DNA of 64,000 nucleotides from Tepidibacillus_B infernus. GTDB taxonomy: Bacteria; Bacillota; Bacilli; Tepidibacillales; Tepidibacillaceae. Both the position numbers and the translations under genes were made by a program. The DNA lies in the NCBI RefSeq assembly GCF_048898065.1, contig NZ_JBLWFI010000001.1:1728155-1792154 (forward strand), written 5' to 3'. Numbering within the stretch: position 1 is the stretch's first letter; every line of letters starts with the position of its first letter. The notes beneath the pieces were generated by a model. It saw only the letters and a program-made list of their open reading frames with translations. It was not told the DNA's origin and ran no database searches. Shown in pieces: positions 50,814 to 59,461 of the stretch.

Positions 50814-52996
50814 ATCACCTCCTGGTTCTTTTGCTGAGTAGTTGACAAGACAATTGTTACGATAGTGCCTTTTCCTTCTTCACTTTCTATTCGTATATCA
50901 CCATTCATTTTTTTCAATATATTATAAGAAATATATAAGCCTAGACCTGTTCCTTTACCCACTGGTTTTGTCGTATAAAATGGATCAAAAACCTTAATAA
51001 GCTGTTCCTTATTCATTCCATGTCCATTATCTTTGATATGAATTTCAAGTTGATTTGGTTTTTCAATTGCTTGAATTTCTAGCAAGCCATTCTCATCCAT
51101 GGCATCAATTGCATTCTGAATGATATTGATAAGGACTTGTTGAATTTGTAATCCATCACCATGAATCAAAGGTAAAGGTAAATCATATTTTTTCACCAAT
51201 TGGATCTGTTTTTTCTTTAAACTATGTTGTAAAAGAACTAGACTATCCTCAAGTACTTTAATAGGATCTACATCATTGGCAACAAATGAATTCTTTCGGG
51301 AAAAATTAAGCAAATTATTGGTAATCATTTTACATCGATCTACATTATTTCGGATGATATCTAAATAATGGTCAACTTCACCATTTAGAATCAACTCTTG
51401 CGTAGGTTCTTCTTTGATTCGCTCTTTTAAATCTTCGGCATAGGCACTAATCGATGCTAACGGGTTATTTACTTCATGGGCAAATCCTGATGCTAATATA
51501 CCCAATGCTGATAACTTATCCGCCTGTACTACCATTTCTTCTAGTTGCCTTTGCTCAGTAATATCTTCAACTACAACAAGGTAATTCGCTTCTCCTGCCC
51601 TTACTCTTTCCAATGGATACATACGATGACTATAAATTCGATTTTCCCCAAGTTCATTGATCGTTGTAACGACTTCATTTTGACATTGCTTTGGATCTTT
51701 TAATGTAATTGGACAATCTTTACATGGTTCTTTTAACCTGCCTAATAAAGTATAGCATGACAGTCCTTTTTCATCATTCGCTAGCCACTCCTTTAGACGA
51801 TCATTCATCCATTCTACAGTAAAGTCTTCATGGACCAAGGCAAAACCTGCTCTACTTCCATTAATAATTGTATCCAATCTTTCTTTTTCTTGCTCTAAAT
51901 GCTCAGATTTTAATTGTAATTCGTTTGTCATCCGATTAAACGCTTCAGAAAGCTTTCCAAATTCATCTTTTGCTTTATAATTGATTTTTACATTTAAAAA
52001 ACCCTGTGTAACTTTACGTACTGCTTTTTCCATCAATTCAATCGGTTTAGTGAACCATACCCCAAATATAATACTAACTAGCACAACGATAAGAGTTACG
52101 ATTAACATCATCAAAATCAGGCGCTGTACAAGTAAATCAATCGGGGCAAAAGCTTTATCAATCGGTTGCTCAATCACTACTCCCCAATTTGCTGATTTAA
52201 TTGGAGCGTATGCCCCCATAACTTTTTCTCCAGTATAACTTTGATAGGAAATTGGTTGTTTTATTATTTCTTTTTCTTCTACCATCCGTTTTAATTCTGG
52301 AGATATAATTACATTTTTAGTTAATAAGACTTGTCCAAAATCGGTATGAGCAATCAAGCGCGACTTATCATCAATTAGATAAATATAGCTCTGATTGCCT
52401 GTGTGAATCGCTGATATTTGCTTAAATGTTCCTCTCAAGCTAATTTCAATAATAATTCCGCCATGAAAATCTTGATGGTCTGGCGAATAAAAAGGAACTC
52501 CAATATTCACATAAGGATTCCCATCCTCTTTAAATAAAACATCTCCCACTAAACATTGTCCATTCTGAGATTCAGTTTTTAATTTTTCCAACTGGCTTTT
52601 TAAAATACGCGTCTGGGGGATAATTTCCCAACGCATCGCCGACGCCATGACCTTGCCATTTTCATCAAAGACATAAGCATTCTCTATTTCCGGATTTTGT
52701 TTTAGAAATCCATAAAGGCTCTGTTCCCACTTTTCTCTATTCGTCTCCTTATCAAGATCCTCTATTTCATTCGAATCAATTAAAAGCTGCATTCTTCCTT
52801 TAATCGAGGTTAATAAATGTTCTACTTCTGTTGCTGCGCGTTGAACAATATAGAGTTGTTTTTCTTGTATACTTCCCTCAAGTCCCGCTTTTGTCGTTTG
52901 AATCGTATATAAACCAATAATGGCGATAGGTACAATCGACATCATCACACCAAAAAATAAAAGTTTAAATTTGATTCGATTCCACCATGGAACCAT
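50810..52996 (-). CDS. Sensor histidine kinase with extracellular Cache domain
   Basis: This 728-aa kinase has a first membrane helix (about 12-31), an extracellular dCache-like domain (about 35-285), a second helix (about 290-315), HAMP (about 315-370), a PAS domain with a Cys cluster (CYTLLGRLKEPCKDCP), HisKA with the phospho-His in ASGFAHEVNNPLASISA, and HATPase (DNGHGMNKEQL, GKGTGLGLYI). The PAS Cys cluster is like that of other bacterial PAS proteins. It partners the adjacent activator. The ligand is unknown. Confidence 0.9.
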   Translation of the reverse strand: MVPWWNRIKFKLLFFGVMMSIVPIAIIGLYTIQTTKAGLEGSIQEKQLYIVQRAATEVEHLLTSIKGRMQLLIDSNEIEDLDKETNREKWEQSLYGFLKQNPEIENAYVFDENGKVMASAMRWEIIPQTRILKSQLEKLKTESQNGQCLVGDVLFKEDGNPYVNIGVPFYSPDHQDFHGGIIIEISLRGTFKQISAIHTGNQSYIYLIDDKSRLIAHTDFGQVLLTKNVIISPELKRMVEEKEIIKQPISYQSYTGEKVMGAYAPIKSANWGVVIEQPIDKAFAPIDLLVQRLILMMLIVTLIVVLVSIIFGVWFTKPIELMEKAVRKVTQGFLNVKINYKAKDEFGKLSEAFNRMTNELQLKSEHLEQEKERLDTIINGSRAGFALVHEDFTVEWMNDRLKEWLANDEKGLSCYTLLGRLKEPCKDCPITLKDPKQCQNEVVTTINELGENRIYSHRMYPLERVRAGEANYLVVVEDITEQRQLEEMVVQADKLSALGILASGFAHEVNNPLASISAYAEDLKERIKEEPTQELILNGEVDHYLDIIRNNVDRCKMITNNLLNFSRKNSFVANDVDPIKVLEDSLVLLQHSLKKKQIQLVKKYDLPLPLIHGDGLQIQQVLINIIQNAIDAMDENGLLEIQAIEKPNQLEIHIKDNGHGMNKEQLIKVFDPFYTTKPVGKGTGLGLYISYNILKKMNGDIRIESEEGKGTIVTIVLSTTQQKNQEVI

Positions 52997-53014
52997 TTAG
53001 CATTCCTCCTGTGC

Positions 53015-54004
53015 CTACTCTATCCTTTGAATAAAGGCATTTCCTATTTTGGAAAATTCGATATTTAAGGCTCTTTCCGTTTTTGCATTAACGAGCAAAC
53101 GCACAGTATCTGGTTTCTCAACTGGTATACTTCCTGCGCTTTGGCCATGCAAGATTTGACTCACGGTACTAGCACATTGAAAACCTTGGTCATAGTAAGA
53201 GACACCATAAGATAATAAAAATCCATTTTTAATATCACTTGACTGCACACCAAACGTTGGAATATTGCGTTCTAATGCCAATTGTCCTATGGTTAAACTT
53301 GCTTTTTCTAAAAAGTAACTAGGTAGAACAAGGATTCCATCATTCTCTTGAAAAGAAAAGGATTTAAGTTCTTTTAACTGTTCCAAATTAGAGATTGGGA
53401 TAGGGGATATCCCGATCTGAAGCTTTTCGCTCACTTGTTTCACCTTTTCTAGACTTAATAAACTTGCGTCTATTTTTTCATCATAAATAACAATGATTCG
53501 GTTAAGCGAAGGTAATAATAATTTAAACAATTGCAATCGTTTACCTGATAATTCAACATGTCCATTTTCAACACCTGTAAGTCTACCATTTGGTTTCTGA
53601 TAGCTTTCTACTAAGTTTAACTGTATGGCATCAGCAACGCCAAGGAAGATAATCGGCGTTTTCCCTCGGCTATTTTCCTTGAAAAATTTCGTTTCAATTG
53701 CACCACCAGCAATAATAACATCCAGATCCATTGCATCAAGTTCATTGGCGTATTTTTTTATTAAATCTATCTGATTATCTGCATTTTTGATGACAAACGA
53801 TGTATTCATCCCTTCAACATATCCCAGGTTTTGCAACCCTTCTTTCAGGCCTTTAATTTTTTCTATTCTTTCAGTACCACTAATTAAAACCCCAATTTTA
53901 TACTTTTCTTTTGTATTTACTAGTTCATTGGAAGATTGAATATACCAAAAAGAAAAAAGAATAATGCCTATTACTATTAGAATGATCCTAATCATTTTTT
54001 TCAT
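53015..54004 (-). CDS. Secreted or membrane-anchored ABC_sub_bind-family binding protein of the sensory trio
   Basis: This 329-aa protein has an N-terminal hydrophobic segment (about 5-23) without a lipobox Cys, then a two-lobed ABC_sub_bind fold (YKIGVLISGTERIEKIKGLKEGLQNLGY, IIFLGVADAIQLNLV, GILVLPSYFLEK). It is paralogous to the importer lipoprotein at 47568. No permease or ATPase follows. It is 18 bp upstream of the kinase, so I infer it delivers a ligand signal to the Cache sensor. Confidence 0.83.
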   Translation of the reverse strand: MKKMIRIILIVIGIILFSFWYIQSSNELVNTKEKYKIGVLISGTERIEKIKGLKEGLQNLGYVEGMNTSFVIKNADNQIDLIKKYANELDAMDLDVIIAGGAIETKFFKENSRGKTPIIFLGVADAIQLNLVESYQKPNGRLTGVENGHVELSGKRLQLFKLLLPSLNRIIVIYDEKIDASLLSLEKVKQVSEKLQIGISPIPISNLEQLKELKSFSFQENDGILVLPSYFLEKASLTIGQLALERNIPTFGVQSSDIKNGFLLSYGVSYYDQGFQCASTVSQILHGQSAGSIPVEKPDTVRLLVNAKTERALNIEFSKIGNAFIQRIE

Positions 54005-54103
54005 TATTTGTCACCCAAATCTCTTTTTCTACTATTTATCATTTTACCATAGATTTCACTATGATTATAAAATAAAATGTGTGTTAAATTTATGCTAAAA
54101 AAA

Positions 54104-54302
54104 GGTTTGTATATTCCATCGCGCTCCGTCATCCGTGCCCTTCTATGAATAAAGATTAAGGAGAGAAGGGCACTTCTGAAGGCACACAAAGTGTACAAGT
54201 CGTGCTACACAGCTAAAGCTGCTAGTCACGCTATGTCGCTGCTTATGGAATATACAAACCCTTAAATGACAAATGGAAGAAAGTTATACTTTCTTAATCT
54301 TA
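54104..54302. repeat. Dispersed structured repeat, copy 2 (with 40-bp tail)
   Basis: This copy (core 54104-54260) is nearly identical to copy 1 at 3804. The outer stem GGTTTGTATATTCCAT / ATGGAATATACAAACC is perfect here. The inner stem GTGCCCTTCT / AGAAGGGCAC is kept. The 40-bp tail to 54302 is also shared. It abuts the terminator at 54309. Confidence 0.9.
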
Positions 54303-54308
54303 AGAAAA

Positions 54309-54325
54309 ACCGGGCATAGCCCGGT
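54309..54325. terminator. Terminator of the zinc-ribbon/IS91-like genes
   Basis: ACCGGGC-ATA-GCCCGGT is a perfect stem with T-rich flanks on both sides. On the minus strand it is followed by TTTTTCTTAAG. Confidence 0.85.
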
Positions 54326-54330
54326 CCTTT

Positions 54331-54537
54331 TTATTTTGGTGATTTAATATCACTTAGTCGATATTCTTTACCTTGTAACCCTTTATAATATTCAGGGTAC
54401 ATTTCTCCCCCACACTCTTCACAAGTAAACATAGGTGGAACCGAAAGGTCTCCATCATCCATTGCGTCAAAATCTTGCACAACTCTTAAAGGTATTTCTT
54501 CTACTAATTCACACTGCAAGCAATGGTAAATGACCAT
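54331..54537 (-). CDS. Zinc-ribbon accessory protein of the IS91-like element
   Basis: This protein of about 68 aa has two CxxC pairs (YHCLQCELV and FTCEECGGEMY), so it probably binds zinc. The ATG at 54537 lies inside the 3' end of the transposase gene in another frame. A TTG at 54561 is an alternative, and neither has a strong ribosome binding site. The overlap suggests translational coupling. I know no named function. It may be an accessory of transposition. Confidence 0.6.
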   Translation of the reverse strand: MVIYHCLQCELVEEIPLRVVQDFDAMDDGDLSVPPMFTCEECGGEMYPEYYKGLQGKEYRLSDIKSPK

Positions 54538-55810
54538 TTGCTGCTTTTTTATTTGAGTCAAATTGTTTACTTTCTTTCGTTTTTTCCCTTTTCGCCGATG
54601 TTTGGAAACTGGTGATATAACGAATCTCTCCCTCCAAATATTTCTTTGTCATTTGATCTATTGCAAATTTTATTACTAGTATACCATCTTCAAGGCATAC
54701 TTCACCCTTATATTCATAATAATTTTCACAATGAGGACATATCACGTCTCTTCTTCCACTTGCCACTATTCTTTCCCTCCACGTCTGACGACGTAAGGTC
54801 TTTTTAATTTTCACAATCCATTTTCTTGCTTTTTCTTGCCATACAGTGAGTATTTTTTTGCTTATTGTTTTGATTCTTCTGGAATACACCCCATAATGAC
54901 GAATCGTTTTAAATTGCTCATCTGGTATATGACGAATGAGCCGTGAAATAAATTCTTCTACACTGACTGTTTCTGTTTTTTCTTTCCCATCTGTTTTGTC
55001 ATGGTATTTAAAAGTTACACATTGACCATCATATGCTTCAATCCTATTGATTCCAATTGCAGGTCGACGAATATAACGACCAATGTAGCGTAGCTGCTCT
55101 TTTATGCTCCCTTTCTGTTTTGGGGCATACACATAGAAGCCTTCACCATTTTCGGTAAACGCCTTTTGAAGTCGGGATTGTATTTTTTTCTTTTCTTTTC
55201 CTGTTAATCCTTTACGTATTAGTTTCAGTACAACAGTTTGCCATTGTTTTCGAAGCATTGTAAAGGGCAAGTAGTCATATTGTTTCCATTCCCCTTTTTT
55301 CGTCAACCCACCCATAGTCACTAACATATGAACATGTGGATTAAAGTTAATCCTTGAGCCAAAAGTATGTAATCCTGCGATGATCCCTGGCGTTACTTTG
55401 GCTTTCTTTTGAAAGAAGTCGGTTAAAAGCCTTGCGGCTTTATCCATTAAATCTTTTAATAAATGTCGATGAAGTAGAAATACATCTCGCAATCCCTCAT
55501 CAATTGTAAAAATAACATGCCTATGATTAACCTGAAAAACGTCTTCTGTCAACAACCTACTCCATTCTTCACTTTCCCCAACTGAGCATGTTGTGCAAAA
55601 ACGTCCTTTACAGCGATGGGGTACCTTCCGAACATCATGACATCCTTCACACACGAAAAGCTTAAATCCTTTTTTAAAGTCTCCACAATCGCGAAATTTC
55701 TCTACTTCTTTAATAACAATGGGTCTGATCTTTTTACCATATTTATTTTTGAATTTCTCCCAGTGTTGATGTTGGTCAAAGAAAATACGTTTTAATATGT
55801 TCGTCTCCAT
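54509..55810 (-). CDS. IS91-family (HUH, Y1/Y2) transposase
   Basis: This transposase of about 433 aa has an N-terminal zinc ribbon (FVCEGCHDVRKVPHRCKGRFCTTCS), the HUH motif HVHMLV in a FGSRINFNPHVHMLVTMGG block, and the catalytic Tyr motif YIGRYIRRPAIGINRI, as in IS91/IS1294-type elements that move by rolling-circle replication. The ATG at 55810 lies just after a hairpin. An upstream in-frame TTG (55834) falls within it. There is no strong ribosome binding site. Confidence 0.87.
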   Translation of the reverse strand: METNILKRIFFDQHQHWEKFKNKYGKKIRPIVIKEVEKFRDCGDFKKGFKLFVCEGCHDVRKVPHRCKGRFCTTCSVGESEEWSRLLTEDVFQVNHRHVIFTIDEGLRDVFLLHRHLLKDLMDKAARLLTDFFQKKAKVTPGIIAGLHTFGSRINFNPHVHMLVTMGGLTKKGEWKQYDYLPFTMLRKQWQTVVLKLIRKGLTGKEKKKIQSRLQKAFTENGEGFYVYAPKQKGSIKEQLRYIGRYIRRPAIGINRIEAYDGQCVTFKYHDKTDGKEKTETVSVEEFISRLIRHIPDEQFKTIRHYGVYSRRIKTISKKILTVWQEKARKWIVKIKKTLRRQTWRERIVASGRRDVICPHCENYYEYKGEVCLEDGILVIKFAIDQMTKKYLEGEIRYITSFQTSAKREKTKESKQFDSNKKAANGHLPLLAV

Positions 55811-55820
55811 ACAACAAAAA

Positions 55821-55845
55821 TACCACAGTATCAAGGACTGTGGTA
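55821..55845. terminator. Hairpin directly upstream of the IS91-like transposase
   Basis: TACCACAGT pairs with ACTGTGGTA, and on the minus strand TTTTTGTTG follows. It could block read-through transcription into the transposase or form part of the element end. Confidence 0.65.
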
Positions 55846-55884
55846 GATCAAAATTTTATACTTTCTTATCTTTTAAAAAAAGTA

Positions 55885-55905
55885 GCGTAGCCCAATTGAC
55901 TACGC
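55885..55905 (-). terminator. Terminator of the molybdoenzyme operon
   Basis: On the minus strand GCGTAG ... CTACGC is followed by TACTTTTTTT. The sequence just beyond it (TTATACTTTCTTATCTTTT on the plus strand, 55857-55875) resembles the tail end of repeat copies 1 and 2. Confidence 0.8.
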
Positions 55906-55934
55906 CATCTTTGTATCATTAATAAAGGGAAGAA

Positions 55935-56909
55935 TTATAGAAATGTTATCGCTTTTCGGTAACAAACATCTTCACATAGATGACAATCTATACATTGTTC
56001 TTGAATCCAAGTGAAGTTCTTTTCTGATTCAGTAAGTTTAATCGCCTCGGTAGGACATACCTTTTCACAAATCCCACAATAGGTACATTGTTCTTCATTC
56101 AATTTTAAACTTTTATCCATCATTGGTATGGATTCTTTTTGTTTTGGTTTAATCCAATGTTCATATACTTGTAAGCGTATCGACTTTTGCGATACTAATT
56201 GACCATCTTTCCAAGGCGATTGTTCCTTTTGCTTAACCACACTTCTTACAATGATTTGCTTTGTTTCTTTACCGAAAATCTTAAAAAATTCTCGCCGATC
56301 CATTAGATTAAGATCATCGGATTGTTCTTCTTTCTTACCTTGTTCTTGGATAATCTGCGATAGATAAGTCTTTTTATCCATCTCATGCCATTTAATCATA
56401 GGCCAACGTTCTCGCCATTTTACAAGTTTTTGCTTAAATAATTGAAAACCCTGTTTTAACTGGCAAGAGGAGCAAGGTTCAGTCAAAAAGTTGAACTCTG
56501 TTATACCGTTAGCAATCGCTAGCTGAACCCCAAGGTCATCTAATTGGCCCAAACATGAGAGCATTTTTCCAGTCTCTTGTTGCATTCCATCCATTTGTTT
56601 GCAATGGAAAAACAATATTTCATTCGTCTCAGAATACGCTTTAATTGTTGTATAGTATTCCTTATTTGATTCAACTTTCATTTCAATCGCTTCGGTAGGA
56701 CAAATAGAGGTACATAACCCACATCCTGTGCATGACCAATCAATAGAAAGTCCATCTTTTAAGTTAATAGCATCAAAAGGACATACTGTTTGACATGCAT
56801 TGCAAGTGGAAGCTTTATGCCTTGTATGTGTGCATCGGTCAGAATGAATCACAATTGGCTTTTGCCTTTCCGCCCATTCTGTTCCTAACTTGATCAATTG
56901 GCTAAGCAT
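55935..56909 (-). CDS. Multi-cluster ferredoxin-type protein
   Basis: This 324-aa protein has two N-terminal Cys clusters (STCNACQTVCPFD, CTGCGLCTSICPTEA) and two C-terminal ones (CTYCGICEKVCPTEA, CIDCHLCEDVCYRK), enough for about four [4Fe-4S] clusters. The centre has further Cys (EPCSSCQLKQGF). No N-terminal export signal is visible. It is the last gene of the molybdoenzyme operon and could feed electrons to, or assemble clusters for, the enzyme (inference; NapF-like assembly is one idea). Confidence 0.8.
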   Translation of the reverse strand: MLSQLIKLGTEWAERQKPIVIHSDRCTHTRHKASTCNACQTVCPFDAINLKDGLSIDWSCTGCGLCTSICPTEAIEMKVESNKEYYTTIKAYSETNEILFFHCKQMDGMQQETGKMLSCLGQLDDLGVQLAIANGITEFNFLTEPCSSCQLKQGFQLFKQKLVKWRERWPMIKWHEMDKKTYLSQIIQEQGKKEEQSDDLNLMDRREFFKIFGKETKQIIVRSVVKQKEQSPWKDGQLVSQKSIRLQVYEHWIKPKQKESIPMMDKSLKLNEEQCTYCGICEKVCPTEAIKLTESEKNFTWIQEQCIDCHLCEDVCYRKAITFL

Positions 56910-56999
56910 AGTAATGTACCTCCTATCTAAGAAGTTTCAATATAAAAATGCATGTGTGCTTTTGCGAGCGAGCCTTCTTATCCTTGAATCGTAATCGTT

Positions 57000-58166
57000 T
57001 TAGATGAGTTTTTTATAACGATCCTTCTCTTCAGTGATTGGCAGAACATAGAATAATACCGCCAACAAGATGATTTCTAATGCAGCGAAGGTAAAAATAA
57101 AGGCTAAATGAGTTGGGTTAGGAATATATTCTGTCCATCCATTTCCATCTAATTGTAGCTGCAATCCTCCAACTACAAAGTTCATGCGCATAGCCATAAC
57201 ACCGAACAAGGTCATTAAAGATGCGATAGTGATTCCTGTATAAGTCTTACGAATTTTTGGAATGGAAAACATGATAAATGGAATCAATAATCCAATGGTT
57301 ACTTCATACAGCAAGAATGGAACTCGATGTTCGCCATGGAGCATTTGCCAAGCCGTTTCGTATGCATTGGTTCCCGCATAGAAGAGTACAATAAAAGCTA
57401 CGATTAAAAGTACTGCATCGACTAGAATAAACCAAACCATCATTTTTGCAATATCAAAAATCAACTCTTTGCGTTCTTCCGTAATTCTTTTCTTACTACT
57501 TAGATAACGTTCTGCAATCATCGTTAAGATTAACAGTAAGCCAGTTCCAGATACAATGGCTGACATCAAGAAGATAAATGGCATCAATGCTGTATTCCAA
57601 AGCCCTCTAGCCTGTACATTAGCCAATATGAATCCGGTATATCCATGGACTAATAATGCCAATGGTACATTAATCGTTCCTAAACGTTTTACCCATTTTT
57701 CATCTTTCTTATAAGACTCTTCTGTCGTCTCTAAGTGGCCAAATGATAAAAACTTATATAACTTACCTCTCCAATTCGTTAATGCTTTGGAGCCAAGTGC
57801 AAAATCTTTTCTAAACATAAACCAAGCATAGATCGCTGTCATTAAAGGATATAATGTTAAAAGAAATGAACCATAAGTAATTGGTGAAGTTGGGTTAAAG
57901 TAGACAAATAGGTGCCAAAATCTTGATGGCTGTTCTAGGTCTACGATCAAATGCAATGGTGCAACGACTAATAATGCTAATGCCATGATCGTCCCAATTT
58001 TTGCAATAGGTTTATATTTTTTAATGCCTAATACAGAACTTAAGCTGGATAATAAGAACGAACCGGCACTTAAACCTGTATAAAAGAAATATACAGAAAT
58101 TAAATATCCTAATGGGATTTCATGTTCCACATTATAGAGATAATTTAGATTGATAAACTCTCCCAC
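57000..58166 (-). CDS. NrfD/PsrC-family membrane quinol-oxidising subunit
   Basis: This 388-aa protein has nine to ten predicted spans and the NrfD pattern (FFYTGLSAGSFLLSSL, VDLEQPSRFWHLFVYFNPTSPITYGSFLL). Such subunits take electrons from menaquinol and pass them to the iron-sulfur subunit. The GTG start has GGGGAGAA upstream. It follows the ferredoxin subunit by 1 bp and corresponds to TtrC or SrdC in related enzymes. Confidence 0.87.
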   Translation of the reverse strand: MGEFINLNYLYNVEHEIPLGYLISVYFFYTGLSAGSFLLSSLSSVLGIKKYKPIAKIGTIMALALLVVAPLHLIVDLEQPSRFWHLFVYFNPTSPITYGSFLLTLYPLMTAIYAWFMFRKDFALGSKALTNWRGKLYKFLSFGHLETTEESYKKDEKWVKRLGTINVPLALLVHGYTGFILANVQARGLWNTALMPFIFLMSAIVSGTGLLLILTMIAERYLSSKKRITEERKELIFDIAKMMVWFILVDAVLLIVAFIVLFYAGTNAYETAWQMLHGEHRVPFLLYEVTIGLLIPFIMFSIPKIRKTYTGITIASLMTLFGVMAMRMNFVVGGLQLQLDGNGWTEYIPNPTHLAFIFTFAALEIILLAVLFYVLPITEEKDRYKKLI

Positions 58167-58167
58167 C

Positions 58168-58788
58168 TTATTTCTCCCCTTTCTTTAAGGCAGTATAATC
58201 GGAGTTCATAAGGGTTCCATCAGCATCGATGTAGTAAACTTGTGGTTTGGTACCCATTTCAGGTTTTAATACCTGTGTATTCTTAGTTGCAACTAATTGA
58301 TGAACTAAACTGTCAGGATCGTTCAAATCACCAAAAATTCTTGCACCACTTACACAGGTGGCAACACATGCTGGCTCTAATCCTTCTTCTACACGGTGAT
58401 AGCAGAATGTACATTTATCCACGGTTTTCGTAAGTGAATTTACATATCTCGCTTCATATGGGCATGCAGTGATACAATACTTACAACCAATACAACGATC
58501 ATAATCAATCAGAATGGTTCCGTCTTCTGTACGCCATGTTGCTTCTACTGGACAAACTTTTTCACAGGGAGCTTCTTCACAATGATTACACAATCTTGGT
58601 AGTTTGGCTCTCTTAACATCTGGGAAAGTTCCTACTTCAATTTCCTTTACCCAAGTACGAAAAACCCCATCAGGTACATTATTTTCTACTTTACATGCTA
58701 TTGTACATGCGTCGCATCCGCTGCATTTGGCTACGTCCACCACCATGGCATATCTCTTTTTGCGTTCTTCCACTTGTTGGTTAGGCAT
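58168..58788 (-). CDS. Four-cluster ferredoxin subunit (TtrB/NrfC-like)
   Basis: This 206-aa protein has four Cys clusters (CSGCDACTIAC, CNHCEEAPCEKVCP, CIGCKYCITACPYEA, CTFC ... CVATC), the DMSO-reductase-family electron-transfer layout. It has no Tat signal, so it may be exported bound to the catalytic subunit. It overlaps the chaperone gene by 8 bp. Confidence 0.88.
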   Translation of the reverse strand: MPNQQVEERKKRYAMVVDVAKCSGCDACTIACKVENNVPDGVFRTWVKEIEVGTFPDVKRAKLPRLCNHCEEAPCEKVCPVEATWRTEDGTILIDYDRCIGCKYCITACPYEARYVNSLTKTVDKCTFCYHRVEEGLEPACVATCVSGARIFGDLNDPDSLVHQLVATKNTQVLKPEMGTKPQVYYIDADGTLMNSDYTALKKGEK

Positions 58789-59443
58789 AACTGATCACCC
58801 CACTATTTAAAATCAACTCTCGATCCATCTCAATAAATTGCTGAATCAATTCAATCAGAACTCGGTAGATGGTTCCTTGTGCATCTAAATCAAAGGATTC
58901 ACGATATTTTGCAATAAACGGTATGAGATGCTGTTCTAGCATTCCAAGCTCTTCCTCTTGAATTTTCCCTCTTACATCCATGGAAGAATAGGTTTCCATT
59001 CCGCAAAGGTGTGCCATGTACCCCAATTGATAACCAAAAAGATCAGACATTCCTAATTGCTTAAATGGTGTATAAATATCTAAGTTTTCTGGAACAAATT
59101 GAGCAGCTTCATAACGATTCGCTAATTCCACTTCAATTTCGCCCCACATTTTGTTGTAGATCACAATCGATTCAACAGCAGGTGAATATCTTCCTGATGT
59201 TGGTACGAAGAATAAATCATAAAAGTCTTGTTGTAACTCTTCAATCGTTTTTACGCCATTTTGATAGTTTTGTATAATTTGATCCCATTCATCAAAGGAT
59301 ACCTCTTCTGCAAAGATTTCTTTTAAATACGGAAGGGTATCCACCAACCCCTGAATCAATTCAGGAGTTGGTTCTTTTAATAGCATCGATGTTAAAAATT
59401 GATAGATGTGTTCACGTGCTGTAATTTCACCAATACTTAACAT
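58781..59443 (-). CDS. TorD/DmsD-family redox-enzyme maturation chaperone
   Basis: This 220-aa all-helical protein has the family pattern YDLFFVPTSGRYSPAVESI and PDNLDIY-like EPENLDIYTP context, and lies directly after the molybdoenzyme gene. Such chaperones bind the Tat signal and help cofactor insertion before export. A GGAGGGG site precedes the ATG. Confidence 0.82.
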   Translation of the reverse strand: MLSIGEITAREHIYQFLTSMLLKEPTPELIQGLVDTLPYLKEIFAEEVSFDEWDQIIQNYQNGVKTIEELQQDFYDLFFVPTSGRYSPAVESIVIYNKMWGEIEVELANRYEAAQFVPENLDIYTPFKQLGMSDLFGYQLGYMAHLCGMETYSSMDVRGKIQEEELGMLEQHLIPFIAKYRESFDLDAQGTIYRVLIELIQQFIEMDRELILNSGVISYA

Positions 59444-59461
59444 TCTTACCCCTCCTAGATG

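Noticed and set aside
54004..54198. Open frame on the minus strand crossing repeat copy 2
   Set aside because: It runs through the structured repeat and the near-identical copy at 3804 has no corresponding gene context or ribosome binding site.
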